Shown: positions 1 to 13,521 of the stretch, in pieces
Layout of the letters: each line of letters starts with the position of its first letter
Numbering within the stretch: the first letter of the stretch is position 1
Source: Plantago major
Taxonomy: Eukaryota > Streptophyta > Magnoliopsida > Lamiales > Plantaginaceae
Length of the DNA: 64,000 nucleotides
Direction: 5' to 3'
Assembly: GCA_026545765.1 (NCBI GenBank)
Contig: CM048842.1
Span: 30,491,167-30,555,166 of the forward strand
Notes under the pieces: model-generated
Databases searched by the model: none
The model's input: only the letters and a program-made list of their open reading frames with translations
Told to the model about the DNA's origin: nothing
Translations under genes and position numbers: made by a program

Positions 1-533
1 TCCGCAGTTTCTATCAAATTATATCCGCTTATATCTTCAACTATGTACTCGTAAGTCGCTATCTCATTTTTCGTAGAGGATCGCTATAAAGATTTCCGCG
101 ATGCATTTAATGCATAGTATCGCTCATTGTCCTTAGTCTCAACGGATACATGAGCCTTCGATGGCTTGTATGTTTCATACTCATGATGTCATATGTCCGT
201 AATTATATTTCAAAAGTAAGTTAATATACTCAAGAAAGGATTAAGGACATAGTCTTTCCGAAAGTTAGACTAAACCTCAGGTCTTCATAAACCTTGTGCA
301 ATCTTCAATCTTCTAATCTTCAGAAAAGCTCCATTGCTACGATTGATCTTCATGGTCTTCTTGAAATAAAAATTACACTCAGAGACCTATAATCCTAATA
401 CAAGATTTACCAGACTAATCATACTCAAAGATTTCCTCTTTACAATGTTCAAGTGAACCAAGAGCACTTAATCACCTTTCCGCTAAGATAAGAACATGTG
501 ATGAGTGATCAAAATACTATGATATTCCTAACA
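1..533 (-). repeat. 3' LTR of element A (partial; continues left of the window)
   Basis: This stretch is closely similar, in the same orientation, to 50757-51277 at the other end of the element. It ends in CCTAACA just before a C/T-rich tract, which on the minus strand is TGTTAGG preceded by a polypurine tract, the usual start of a copia 3' LTR. Only the inner 533 bp are inside the window. Confidence 0.88.
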
Positions 534-550
534 AATTTCCCCTTTTGATC
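534..550 (-). other. Polypurine tract of element A
   Basis: On the minus strand this reads as a run of A and G (AAAAGGGGAAATT) directly before the LTR start. This is the position of the plus-strand DNA primer in copia elements. The same tract lies next to the 3' LTR of element B. Confidence 0.75.
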
Positions 551-3500
551 ACCTCCGTGACTATCTTTCAAGTCCTATTACAAAATTGTAATCCCGAAGA
601 GAAAACAATCCACCACTTAATCATTTCAAATGGTATTCAATTTTAGTCAATTATGCGTAGTAAACATCAACCAAATCACAAGAAGTGATCTTTTGATAAG
701 TTGTCATCTATTAAAATGTATCCTAGAGTATGATCTTCGATAGGTACGCTTACGAGTAAGATGCAACTTTTACAGATAGAGAATTTCGTAAACAATCGAA
801 GATTACAAAAGTAATAAAACATACTAAGTAAATTAGAACAAAGGAGAGTCCATGCTCCAAAAGAGTATTCTAATGTTACTAGTCTTCAAGTCTTCAGAAA
901 CACAAGTTGGGTTCAGATACCTCAAGTTCTTCAAAGACTCTTTCCGGATCAATGACATGATCATCCACTTTTCTCGCATTCTTGGACATAGTCATAAAGA
1001 ATCCTTTTCACAAAGAGCTCGCTTTTCCGGATAAGTCACATATTTCATGGTAACTCTTGCCAAGCTTGTGATTCTTCCGCAGTAAAATGTTCGACCTGTA
1101 CTTTCCCTGCACCTGTGCATGGTCTACTTGCAAATTTAGATAGGTTGAAATACTTGTATATTTCTTCCAGATAGTGTATATCATCTAGGTATTCATCCAA
1201 TGTCATATAGAATGACTCATAGGTTGAAACACCTAGTTTGTTCTTCCCGTCAGAGCTACCATCCAGCTTTTCTTACCTTGTGTACATCATCGTGTTTGGG
1301 TAAGGACAGCAAAGGAAGATCCATCTTTCCGCTTCATTCCTCTTTTCTACTTCAAAGTTTAACCAAGCATGAAGGTGCTCGTGTTTTAGCAATTCGTCAT
1401 TTCTCTCCATTTCGTGATCCGGCCGAGGATGGAGTTGAAACTTATCATTGACAAGTAGATGTTGTAGTTCCGTAATCCAATACCCTCTCTTGTTCGTAAT
1501 GCACCTATATGAAGATTCTTCATTACTAGTCTTCATATACTCAATGTGGGCATCACCGCCTTTCGATGTGTTTCATTGTTTATTCGCCAAACCGAAATCC
1601 TCTTTGCTCGCTTGGTGGCCTTCTCGTCAGAGATCCTCTAACCCTTTCTTCCCTCAATGTCAGGTGGATGTTCTTTGTATAGACTTGGTGTTGCTGTATG
1701 AGTTCCGTCGCTAAGGGCTTTCCCGCCAGAGGAGGTTGTGAAGTAGTTGTTGTCTCCTTTCTTGTGAAGTGGATGTTCATCGAATCATCCTCATCATCAT
1801 TGTAGTCCAAAATTGAGACTTTCAGCTTTCGCCTCTTACTTCTCCTTCTTCCTTTTCTTCTTCGTAAGTCTTCTTCTCGAGATTCTATGGACTTGGTTCC
1901 CTAGTGACTATACTTCTCACCTTTTCCGTCGGTTGATCTCGAACAACTTCTTCAAGTGGTGTTCCAAGGTGTCCTTAATGACAAGTCGACTTGAGGAGGG
2001 AGGATTTGATTGTTTTCTTTTCTTCCTCCGCCTTCTCGAGGCATCTCTTCTTCCCCTTAGTCATGAATGACTCACCATGATAGCATAAGCTTCAGAGAGT
2101 TTCAAAGTTTTTCGAGATTGTTGTGCACCCCGACTAATTCTTGAAGTTCTTTCTTCACTGTTGTTCGCTCTAACCAGCCTCGCCTTCGCTGAAGTTCTTC
2201 TGCTGCCTTAGGATGGCGCTGTTGCGTGACAGATGGTCGGGCTTCATTCAATGCCGATTAGCATTGTTACAATCCTCATCCTGCACCAACCCTAGGTCTT
2301 TCCGAGAGAGCGACGGTGCTGTTGAGTAAAGCAAAGTGCCCAAAGGCTTCATCTCTTCCTCGGGACGGATTTTAGCACTTCAGATTCGGCAACTAGTGTC
2401 TTTCCGAGTTCTAAAAGACACTGCTCGATTTGTGCTCTTCACTTCTTGAACTACTTGCGTAGAATATATGAGGAGCAAGTAGGGCTCTTTTGTCGAGTGA
2501 CAAGTCTCTCGCCTTCCGCTTCAAGGATCAAGTTGTGGGTTTCAAAGATCACTATCATAATCCTTTTCGATTGTTTGCGATCGACAATCTTCTTCGCTTT
2601 CCATCAAGTGTGCCGCCTTCCGAGAAGATGTAGGTCTTTCCGATGCGCCTCAAAGATCATGCTCTTCATCGCCATTGTCATCCATTGCATCTATTTCAAC
2701 AATTGTGACAACAATGGCATTCTTCAAATTTCTTTGCTCATCTAGGAGTGCCAATTCTTCGCATTAGTTTCTTCGAGCTTTTGATTTTGGCTTCCTTTTC
2801 ATCAACAAGAGCTCGAGTCTCAATGTCGAGTCTCTTCTCTTCTTCCAATACCTTCTCGAGTTGTCAATCCTAAACTCAAAATTAAATTTCTTCTATGGCA
2901 TCATTGTGTTCATTTTGTCGGGTATCTTGATGAGACTTGGGAGGTGATGATGATGGAGCTCGAGCAATCGAGGGAGTAGCCTTTATCCACTTTCTTTGCT
3001 AGCTTCTCAATCCCGCCTTGTCTGTGTCAGATCATCATTCGATCATCATCATCATCACTCTTGTTCTTTGTTTCGGTTCGATGCTCGTGAGGGAGGTTCT
3101 TGATAATCATTTTCGCCCATCTCCTCACATCTTCGAAACCAAAGTTGATCACATTTGGGAATGTAATCATCCTCCCATTAACTTCTTCTTGTCAGCAGGA
3201 TAAGTAGTGAGTTTGTTGGGCAAGGCGTGATGGGTAACCATCCGCCTTGGTTTGAGCATCCGCATTTGAAATCGCTATAAGTATTTGTGCTACTTCATGA
3301 ATGAAGTCTTCATGCATTAGAGTGGCAAATGAGTAGACTCAGAGGAACAATGCATGGATATAATCCTCCATTTAGGCAATTGCTCTCTTTTCGACGCCGA
3401 CACGGGCTAGTTCGTAAAGGTCACTTTCGAAGTTTCGCCATTGTCTGAAGCACTTGAGATGTTTCTTTAAGGTGTCCTTCTGGAAGTCCTTGAGTAAATC

Positions 3501-5838
3501 AGCTGGCACTAGACTTTGAGCCTGAAAGAAAGTGTTCAAGTTAGTTTTGTTCAAACCACTGGTGTTAGTATCTCAGTGCGTATGAGCTCGAGCATACCGT
3601 AGAAACACTAGCTCATCTCTTGGATTTTTACTTGCTTGGGCACAGAGGCCTCAGATACTTTGGTGTGAGGAGAAGTTTTATCCTCATCAACCTTTCTTTC
3701 TGCTTGAACCTGAGAGTTAAAATCAAACATGTTTAGAAACTTTTAACAAAAAAGATAGGTAGAAACTTACTTCCAAGTGAGGAAGCTCAAGAGATGTTCC
3801 TCGTAAACCTTGGGGTTTCGCACCTTTTCACAGACATCGCTTGTTCAAATAGCTTTAGTTTCTTTTGGAGGAGATGACACAACTGTTTCTCCATCCAATT
3901 GTTCTTCTGACTGAGCCTGTAAGAACAAACATAAGAGATTTTAGTAGTGGGTTTTCCAGAGCATTCGTTGAAGAAGACTATTATAGATTACTTACCTTCT
4001 CAAAGAAGGCTCAAGAATACTTCCTCGTAAAGCTTTTCACCTGAATCTCTAGTTTTGGGGTGTTGGTTCCACCACCACTACTTCCTCGCTTGGAGCCTAA
4101 GAAGAGGCATTAAGAATATTAGAACATAAGAGCAATTTTAGTTAGTTATTTCTTGTTCAGAGATAACTTTACTACCGTAGGATGTGCTCTTCTTGTCGCT
4201 CGAGGTTGAGGAACCTCTTCGATTCAAGGTGGACAGTTTTTCCCCCAAAGTGTGTCTCCAAGTCAGCGTAATAAATACAACTTATGAGTAACAAGTTAAC
4301 ATACAATTATGTTGACATGTTAGATACAAACTATCATTGATCTCTTGGACTTGTGGTGATTCCACAATCTCTCTGTGCTCATTATTGATCTCCTCTGCAG
4401 TATCATTCTGAGTCTCCATCTCGCTTGATCCCTTTCGAGAGTTGAGCTTTCGTATATTGAGGAACCTGTTCAAGAACAGGGTTTTCTTTAGCAATATTAT
4501 GTGCTGGCATTGTGAATGTGGAAGCAATGGCAACATCTTCCATCATTCTATCTTCCTCACCCAGGCCTTGTTCTCCTCAAGGTAGGGGCTCTTGTCTTTC
4601 TCAAGAGCCGAGCTTGATGCTCCTCCACGGGTCTCATATGAATCTTTCGAGTACTTTTGCAAGTACTTCATCATCCTCGTAATCACTATTCTGTTGGTGC
4701 AAACCCATCTATGATATTTCTATCTCGAGAGTTCGAGCATTCGTTCAGACTCGGGGCATTCGATTTGCCTTTCGAAGGCCCAACATCTTCGAGACCTTGT
4801 CTGTAAGGTTGTGCCTTGTATGATTAGGGACTGAGGCTCTTTTGCATGAGTCCCTTTCTCGCAATTGAGGTTTAGCTTTGGCTTGCTCAGAGACCTCCTC
4901 ACCTTGTCGTGCGCTTTCTTCTTCTTCGCTTTTCTCGAAAGTGCTCAAGAAGAAGTTTCTCCTTTTCTTCAAAAGCGGTCCAAAAGGGAGTTGGTGATCG
5001 ATTTCCGCCTCTCTCGAGAGTGATTCCATTGTTTCAGTAATGTATCCCGAGACCAAAGTGCATATCGGCCTTTGGCTCAAGAAGGCCATTGATGATTTTG
5101 GGCTCAAATTCTCAATGTTTCCAAGAAATTTGTCAAGGCGCATTTCCCCAATTGAAGTGGGTTTCGCCTTCATGCTTCTTGTTCAAGATGCATCATCATC
5201 CATCTCTCCATGCTTATCTGGTCTACTCCACCTTTGTTGCCATCAAAGAAACGAACCAGAATAAGATCTAAAGTACTCCAGTGTTTCTGGAGATGACTAG
5301 TTCTGATGGCCTTCAGATTAAAGTCTCCTGGGCAACCTTTTGCATTTTCTAACTGGATTGCTTCAAATAGCTCTTTGACGCCTTGAATCATGGAAGGCCC
5401 TTGATGTTGATGTCTTCAAATGTTCCTCGATTTTTCAATCGAATATCTTGCAAAGTCTTGCGCCTAGAACAATATCTTGTCCTCGACTTCACCGCATGTA
5501 TTTTTCTTCTTCATCATTCACAACTTTTGTGAAGATTTTGAGTTGTTATAGAACTCCAAAGACATCCAAAGGTGGATAGTCCTGGTGCAACAGATAGAAG
5601 TTGTAGATATGGGAATTCTTCAAGATTCCCAATATCGCTTCTTTCGTTTTGAAGATATAACTGCCGGTTCATATCTCTTTACTAGAAAGGCTCCCCAATT
5701 CATTTTGTGTTTAGGGTTCCAAATATGGGGTAAACTTTCCTAGAAGGCGCTTATTCAACACCTTGTTCCTTTCCTCCTCGCTTTTCAGAGAGCAGGATGT
5801 GCCTTAGGTTCTCGTGGTCATCTTCGGGTGCCATCTCT
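551..5838 (-). pseudogene. Extra 3' coding region of Sirevirus A (aORF/env-like position)
   Basis: Minus-strand coding fossil between pol and the 3' LTR, about 5.3 kb long. It appears to open near 5837 (MAPEDD...), the same place as the MAS... start of copy C near 25791. Recognisable modules follow: a basic/acidic segment at 4745-5173, a segment with TLKKHLKCFRQW at 3372-3554, and near 1273-1536 the module YRCITNKRGYWITELQHLL. The last two match segments of copies B and D (LPKHIKCFKKWQ; YRCINQKNGYWILELKHLL). Sireviruses are known for an extra, sometimes env-like ORF here, but I see no convincing signal peptide or transmembrane segment, so I do not call it an envelope. It is broken in many places. 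The last 300 bp before the polypurine tract look untranslated. Confidence 0.6.
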
Positions 5839-6740
5839 TATATAGAGTTTAGAGTGAGTGTTTTTCAGATGAATATTGCACAATTGATCGAGATTAGTCT
5901 ATCTTTTCGTAAGACTAAGCACAAAAGTCGAGTTTTGCGTAAATCTTGAGAGATTTTACCGCTTCGATGCAAGTTTGAAATTTCGAATTGGTAAAAGTGT
6001 TTGTCTTTTGCCCAAATCCTATATATATAGTAGACAAATGTACATAGATACAACATACATATAGCTGAATATGAATGTGTCTTTGCATCCGTGATAGGTG
6101 GTACGCCCTTTCAGACTTCATTAAATGCGAGGGCCATGTCTCATTTCTCAATGACATTACTTGCTTTGTTTTAATCTCAACCGCTGAGATCAAACGCTTA
6201 TTCATCAAGGGCTTATATTGAATATCTTGTAATGATATCAATCAACAAATGGTAATGTGCCGACTTGATGGATTTTTAATATGCTACATTCATCAGGTCA
6301 TTTAGTAAAGAGTAGGAACACTTAATCGTTTGAGCTTATCATTCGAAAGTGTCAAGTCCTTATCTATATATTGTTTACTATGAAAATGGTAAAATACAAG
6401 ACATCGCACATGTTTGACTTTCAGATATTATACCTTTTGGGCTTTGTGTGTCCATTTCTCTTATGACTACATAGCTTTCCTAATTCAAGCTGTCAGCTTG
6501 TTTGAATGTATTTGACCAACTCTCAGTAAGTAAGTTCTAGTTTTATTTACTTATTAAGTGTGTATCGACTTTTGCCTTTCTGGATACCCGTTCCAGAAAT
6601 GTTTTGCCTTTTTGAGTGTTGCTACCGTAAACCTTTGCATCATTTCTTATCAACTCGCTTTTGAGAACCCGCTCGTGAGGCCTACTCACTTATTCACCTT
6701 TAGAGATTCGTGACAATTTTTCAGTCCTTAGGCAACTCCA
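5839..6740 (-). other. Spacer between pol and the extra 3' ORF, element A
   Basis: No coding signal is convincing here. The stretch corresponds to 33839-34650 in D, 24960-25790 in C and 40561-41335 in E. All carry a TATATATA string upstream of the extra ORF (near 6020 in A) and a tract of GATATC/CCAGA-like repeats near the pol end. It could hold an internal promoter or splice acceptor for the extra ORF, which is inference only. Confidence 0.5.
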
Positions 6741-9700
6741 TTAATCCAAGATTATGTCTTAAGGTCAAGAACCGCTTTCTTGTAAGGGATTAGTGAAGAT
6801 ATCTGCAAGTTGGTCTTCGTGCTAATCTTGAGTATCTCTATATCGCTTTCCCAACATGGTCTCGGCGAAGTGGTGTCTAACATCAATGTGCTTTGTTCTC
6901 GATATGGAATTTGGTGTTCGTGTGATTGCAATAGCACTTGTGTTATCACGTAAAATGGGAGTTTTCTTCATCGAGTCCATAGTCTCGAGTTGTTGTTGAA
7001 TCCACGTAATTTGTGTTGCAACAACAAAGCAGAATATATTCAAATTTCCGTGGTAGAAGTTGCAATTGAGTTTTGTTTCTGCTAAACCATGAGATAAGTC
7101 TAGTTCCTAATCCGACAAGTTCCCGAGGTACTTTTCCTATCAAGCATTGATCCAAAGATAATCAAGATCGAGTAACCACCAAACTCAATCCACTTTCTTT
7201 AGGATACCACAAACCTACATCTATCGTATCTTTCACATACCTTAATATTTTCATAGCAATGTTGTAGTGTGATTGCATCGATTTGTTTGAAATCTAGCAC
7301 ACACTCCAACCGCATATTGAATATCGTGTCCGCTATAAGAAGGTAAAGTAGTGAACCTATCAATTTCCTATACTTGTGTTCATCCACACTCTTATCTGAT
7401 TCAGTATAGGTCATCTTGGTTCCTATGCTCATAGGTATCTTAGCATTCCTTTCAGAAGGCTTAAGTTTGAACTTTGTGAGCATGTCTTTTGCATACTTTG
7501 TCTGACTAATGAACATTCCATCATTGAGTTGCTTGACTTGCAATCCTAGAAAATAGTTCAATTCTCCCATCATGCTCATCTCAAACTTACTTTTCATGAG
7601 ATTTGCAAAGTCATTACAAAGTTGCTTGTCCTTAGATCCAAATATGATGTCATCAACATATACTTGAACTAAGAGTATTTCCCATCATGGTTTAAAGTAA
7701 ATAGAGTTTTATCAACTTCACCTTTCTTGAAACCACTTTCCAGAAGGTATTTGGCCAAAGTGTCATACCATGCTCTTGGAGCCTATTTCAGTCCATAAAG
7801 AGCTTTCTGTAGCTTATAGACCATTCTACTTTATGAGAAAACTTCAAAACCAGGTGGTTGTTCAACATAGACTTCCTCAGCAAGTTCACCATTCAAGAAT
7901 GCACTTTTGACATCCATCTGATATACTTTAAAGTCTTTATGAGCTGCAAAGGCTAGAAAGAGTCTTATTGAGTCCAACTGCAACAGTATATGACTCATCA
8001 AAATCTAAACCTTCACCGGTGAATCCTCGCAACCAACCTTGCTTTGTTTCGTTATTTCACCAGATTCATTCATCTCGCTTCAAAATCCACTTAGTTCCAA
8101 TCACGTATATTCCTTCTACAAATGGAACTAGTTTCCATTTTGTTTCTTTCAAACCGATCCAACTCTTCTTGCATTGCGTAGATCCATTTGGTCTCTTAAT
8201 GCTTCTTCTATAGTTTTCGTTCAATGTTTGAGATAAAACATCCAAAGAGAGAATTAGCATTTTCACTATTGCTTCCTAGTCCTAACACCTTGATTGATTG
8301 GTCCAATTACATCTTTTGCGTGATGATCCTTGATCCATCTCATCACGGGTTTAGGGCTAGTAGGTCAACATCTATGTGATCCTAATGTGAATCACTATGA
8401 TTATGACTTGATACTTCTTTAGTATCTGTGACATTTTGCACCTCAGAAGGGCGGTGAATGTCTGACAATTTCTCAGTGTGAGAGCTTTCTGGGACATGCC
8501 TGTTAGAGAGGTCATTTCCAGAATTAGCTCTCTGATGAACATCTCCAGTTTCCATTTCTGGAATTCTCATAGGAAATTCTTCATCATGTCTGAGAATCAT
8601 CTAGTTGTTACTAGGCATTTCATGCTTTTCTTCGTCAGAGTCATCCTCTCTTTCCACAATGATGTTTTTCCTTTCTGAGAGTTCCTTCGTAATCCTTTAT
8701 CATTAGTTCCTTGAACCTTTCGAGAGTTCATCAAAGGGTGTTTTCTTGCTTCCTTCATAGAATACAACATGAACTGATTCTTCAATCTTCTTTGTTCTTT
8801 TATTGTAAACTCTGTATGCTTTGCTATTCATAGAATAACCAAGAAACACACCTTCATCCGCCTTTGGTTGAAATGTTCTTAGATACTCTTTTCCATTGTT
8901 AAGAACAAAACATTTACAACCAAATACTTTTAGATGTTTGATATTAGGGGGTCTACCAACCAAGAGTTCATAAGGGGTCTTGTCATGGTGTTTGTTTATC
9001 AAACATCTGCTCGAGTGTAGCATGTCAGGTTTACGCCTTCAACCCAATAAACTTCACTTATCTTAGTGTCAGCTAGCATTGTCCTTGCTGCTTCTTTAAG
9101 TGTTCTATTTTTCCTTTCTGCAACACCATTTTGTTGTGGTGTTCTTACAGAGGAAAGTTGGTGTTTGTATACCTTTACTGGTACAAAACTCCTTAATGTA
9201 CTGGTTGACAAACTCAGTACCATGGTCTGTTCTGATTGCAGATACCTTGTCATTTTTCATGACTTCAAGCTTATTCAGCAAGTTTGGTATCTCCACCCTT
9301 GCATCGATTTGTGCTCGTAAAGACAACCCAAGTGAATCTTGAGAAGTCATCTACAACAACAAGACCATACTTCTTTCCTGCATAACTAGTTACAGATGAT
9401 TCAAAAAGATCCATGTGTAATAGTTGCAGTGGTCTAACACTAGTGTGTCTGATTGTGGACTTGAAAGAGATCTTAGATTGTTTCCATCCGACAAGTGTAA
9501 TGTATACCATCCTTTCTCGAAGATGTTTTGGGAAGGCCAACCACTAACTCTTTCGCAAGTTTGTTTGTAGTTTTGAAATTCAAGTGACTCATTCTTGTGT
9601 GCCATAACCAAGGTTTTCCGTAGACCTGATTGACTCACCATGAGACATTCTTCATGTGGCAGATGCCTGACAACATAAAGATCGCTTTTCCGCCGAAAGC

Positions 9701-9902
9701 AACCAAGACCGTTTACTTTGACTCATTGTCTATAAGTTTGCAATACTTTGCTTTGAATTTCACAAGAAATCTCGTCTGCAAACTGCTCATGCTAAATAGA
9801 TTATATTTCAAACCCTTAACATGTAATACGCCGATAGTTAATGATCCTAATTTGACGCTGCCAAATCCTGCAGAGGGATTTAATTATCCTCCAAAATCAT
9901 GT

Positions 9903-11141
9903 CATTACAAGAATAATCGGATTTAGGACGGATAAAACTGGCCCCAAGTTAGGGACGATCGGTGGTGCTAGAGACGGATAGGCCTATCCGCCCCTAGTCT
10001 GTTTCTAGTCCGTCCCTAAATAGGACGGATTAGTAATCCGTCCTATTTAGGGACGGATAGAATTATCGCCTCTAAATTTAGAGACCGATAATTCTATCCG
10101 CCTCTAATTCGCTGACTAAAAAAAAGAAAATTTATGGACGGATAGATTTATCCGTCTTTAATTTAGGGACGGATAGATCTATCCGTCCTAAACTATCGTA
10201 AACCCTAATTTATAACTCTCTTCCTCCCACACTTACTAACCACTCCTTCTCCTTCTCTCCTTCTCCCACTCCACCACCGCTCGACCACCACTCCACCGCT
10301 GCCTCGACCACCACTCCACCACCACGGGATCTCCGCCTCCACCACTCCACCACCTCCACCGCATCACCACCTCCACCACCACGGCTCTCCGTCCTCCACC
10401 ACTTCACCACCTCCACCACCACTCCACCACCTCACCACCTCACCACCACCGCCTCCGCCCACCACCACCTCGACCACCACCGCGCCTTCGCCCACCACGG
10501 CCTCTACGCCCACCACCACTCCAACACCGCCTCCATCCACCACCACTCACCACCACCGCCTCCGCCCACCACCACGACCACGCTCCCAGATCCACCACTA
10601 CGACATCTATATCGCCACCCCACCACGAGATCCGGCCCACCACTATCTCCTACCACCCAACAAGACCAGATCCATATCTAGATTTTTATATCAGATTATT
10701 GTAATTTCTTATTTGTATTAATTATTATTAAATGTTGTATATCAGATATTGAATATTGTATGAAATTGTCACTTATCCGTATTGAATAAAATTATCGCTT
10801 ATGCATTGAATAATCGATACAATTTTCGATTTATCCTATCAATATTCAGATATAATTGTTGGTTTATCCGAATTGAATAAAATTATCGATTTATCCGTAT
10901 TGAATATTCAGATAAAATTGTTGAAATATTCGTATTAAAAATAAAAAAATAAAAAATATACTATTTAGGGACGGATATTTATCCGTCCCTAAAGGTCTTC
11001 ACCATTAGGACGGATAAAATATCCGTCCTATTTGGTTAGAGACGCCTCCTTAAACGGGTGTTCTATCCATCCCTAACGCTTAGGGATCGATCGGGGGTTT
11101 AGGACGGATAACCGCCCCTAAACCCGATTTTTTTTGTAGTG
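9903..11141. mobile_element. Non-autonomous CACTA-like element 1 (GGGACGGATA subfamily)
   Basis: The 1239-bp element begins CATTACAAGAA (one base off CACTACAAGAA) and ends TTTTGTAGTG, the CACTA terminal signature. Both subterminal zones are packed with GGACGGATA / TATCCGTCC palindromic units (about 9925-10200 and 10965-11120). The core (about 10240-10640) is a CCACCA-rich minisatellite, followed by A+T-rich sequence. It has no transposase. Flanking triplets do not match, so the target duplication is lost or misread; the homologous unfilled site in copy D (near 37790) supports insertion within the retroelement's pre-integrase region. It is the same subfamily and orientation as 53959-55381. Confidence 0.8.
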
Positions 11142-11853
11142 CTGGTCCATTGTTGCAAGTTTTGTAGTTGACCAGATTTGCTTTGTCTCCTGTCATGTGC
11201 TTTCCGCATCCACTATCAAATAGCCATTGAGCCTTAGTCCAAGAGGCGTTCTGCACAAAACAGGAAATAGGAGTTAGGTTCTTGCTTCAGAGATTGAATC
11301 CACACTTTAGGAAATAGCCATTGAGCCTTAGTCCATTTAGACTAAACATTCTTCCAGTATGAATCCACACTTTAGTGAATTTCTTGGGAGTTTATTTTTG
11401 TTTAACTTGATCAGAAGGAGATGCAATTAAATTAGTAATTTTGATCTCAATTTTCCTTCTTGTGGTGTTTCTAGGTGTTCCTTTTGGTGGTTTCTGGACC
11501 CTGGGTTCTGGGATTGCTTTTCAGCAAACTTAGCCTTTCTGGCCAGGTTCCTTCTAGCTCTGGCATTCAGTTTTTCAGTGGATTGAGATTTCTTCCACTT
11601 CTGTCAATTGCTACGCAATATCAGCCTTGCGCCATTGTTCTTGTCCTTCCTTATCTTGTTGCAGAAGAACTTTTCCAATAGCACGATAGCCAATGCCATT
11701 TCGAACACCTTTGGCTTTCTCAATGCTCTTAAGTTTTACTAGTTTCTCGCACCATCTTTATTTTCATAAATGGTACAAAGAGAATTTATGATTCCAAAGA
11801 ATTCTTCCTTTCCTAGTAATGTAGCAATGTGTATGGTTACATGTCTGAGGGTT
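11142..11853 (-). pseudogene. PR/pre-integrase piece of element A beside the CACTA and B insertions
   Basis: Continuation of A's pol upstream region after the CACTA insert. It aligns with 37800-38455 in D and 41402-41890 in B. The protease active-site string (DSG followed by CGKHM) is readable on the minus strand near 11200. The remainder is the Lys/Arg-rich spacer between gag and PR. The piece ends where B's LTR begins at 11854 and resumes at about 46580. Confidence 0.7.
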
Positions 11854-13521
11854 TGTTGGTCCAGATAACGGCAAAGTAAAAGACTAGAGGGGGGGGGGGG
11901 TGAATAGTCTTTTAAAACTTTTGTCGATAAAAACTATTTCTCAGATATCTGTGTAGATATCTGATACTTAGATTCAGAGCGTGGAAGACTTAAGATAGAT
12001 AAGTGCAGAAACAGTTAAAGTGTGTGTGTGTTGCTGAAATGTAAGTACAGAAAAGTAAATAACACAACAAGTATAGTGGTATCTGGAGGTGACGTAATCC
12101 TCCAACTAATCCACTTCGGTCTTCCAAAGACCTAGAATTCACTAGAATAGATAATTCAGGTCACCTTACAAAAATCCTATTCTAAGATTCCTTAAACAAA
12201 TGGTTCCCAACCAAATGTTCCCCCTGAGTTGTTCCCCGGCTTCCTCAGCCAAGTACTTCTGCATCGTAAACCTTTTGAGCTATTCCTAGCTTCCCAAGCT
12301 AAGTACTTCGTGCTCAATAACCTTGAGTTATTCCTTAGTTTCCCAAATCAAGTACTTCCTATATTCGCTAACCTTCGAGTTATTCCCCATTTTTCAAACT
12401 AAGTACTTCCTGACTCCACGCCGCTTATGGTGTCGGTTTTGGTTTGAGTTGTCGACGAGCTTCTTTGTTAACTTTTCGCTAATCGATAGCTCGTGAATCA
12501 AGTATACTTAATACACTTTTCAATGTATGGTATCTTGTTCTTTTATCGACCCAAGTCTTAGATAAATGTTCTAGAGAATGAATCTTTATACTTGATCTTT
12601 CAATTCAACTCTTTCACGTATAGATGTGCTTGTTTAGGATCGTGACACTTAGAACTTCAAAGGTTACTCAAGATCAAGAGCTTTGGTCGCAATGTAAAGC
12701 TTTGAGGATAAGTAATTTGCTTGAGATAGCGAGATATGTGTTCAAAGGTAAGTTCTTCAGTTGTGTGTATTCTCGTCGCCTAAGTGTTGATATTTATAGA
12801 TGAATTTGAGTTCCATTTGAATAGTATCCGTTAGCTTAAATCAAATTCAAACTATTGATATCTGTATATAATCAGAGTGTTTGTCTTCTTCTTCGCTGCT
12901 GCTTTTGTTCGCATATCTCGTCTGCATTTAATGCATCAGACTATACTTTTGTCTCAGAGTGCCAACGAACTATGCTTTGTATCGTAGACAACCTTGACTG
13001 ATTTCTCGATTCTTTGCACGCTCTTATCTTTAACTTCGATACCACATTTATGAAACAACTTTGTTTGCATATATATATTTCTTTTCAGAAATGTGGTTTA
13101 AAGCTCAAGGTACTGAGTGTAGATATCTGTGGACACTTTCCTTGTTTTCAGATAGACCTTTTATTTCTCAGATATCTCTTGTGACACAGTTTGTTTAAAA
13201 CTAATCGTGTCTTTAAGATATCTGGCCAAGGTATCTCAGAAACCTTTTCAAGAACCTTGTGCGCTTTCAAATCTTCAATGTCGCTGAACTTGTTCGCTTG
13301 GATGTCTTCTTCGTCTTCTTCATAAAGTAAAAATTACATTTTGAGACCTAACATCCTATACAAGATTAGCTAGACTATCATACTTAGTGGGTTTCCTCTT
13401 TTACAATGTTCAAGTGAACCAAGAGTACTAATCACCTTTCTGAGACTAAGATAAGTCATCATTTTACTGATCAAAATCTAAACAAATATTTCTAACAAAA
13501 TATTTAACAAATTTCCTAACA
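11854..13521 (-). repeat. 3' LTR of element B
   Basis: The 1668-bp repeat runs from TGTTGGTCC to CCTAACA and is matched by 44950-46579 in the same orientation and by 18047-19206 in reverse. A polypurine tract abuts its right end, which makes it the 3' LTR. It differs clearly from A's LTR over much of its length, so B belongs to a sister subfamily. Confidence 0.88.
12791..12798 (-). promoter_or_regulatory. TATA box in the B 3' LTR
   Basis: TATAAATA on the minus strand, at the same relative place as 18256-18263 (C) and 45846-45853 (B 5' LTR). Conservation in all three LTRs supports it as the family's Pol II TATA box at the U3/R boundary. Confidence 0.6.

Larger units (their letters stand above)
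6741..11853 (-). pseudogene. pol region of Sirevirus A (PR, IN, RT, RNase H), interrupted by a CACTA element
   Basis: Reading on the minus strand from 11853: pre-integrase and protease region with the copia-type DSGCGKHMTG string near 11190-11235, then (after the CACTA insert 9903-11141) the pre-integrase HLA-type segment and integrase core (9105-9641; VVVDDFSRFTWVVF and FVNQYIKEFC, then QNGVAERKNRTL), the integrase C-terminal part (8600-9023; LVGRPPNIKHLKVFGCKCF), reverse transcriptase (about 7200-8600; [20 protein letters not shown]) and RNase H (about 6750-7155). This polyprotein would cut Gag-Pol, copy the RNA and integrate the DNA. It is broken throughout. Family placement is firm; exact domain edges are approximate. 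Confidence 0.85.

Noticed and set aside
551-5838. Calling the extra 3' ORF a true envelope gene
   Set aside because: No signal peptide, furin-like site or transmembrane segment could be supported, so only the position is env-like.
9903-11141. Repeated GGGACGGATA units as a possible CRISPR array or satellite
   Set aside because: The units are palindromic, irregularly spaced, confined to the ends of an element with CACTA termini, and repeated in three related elements.
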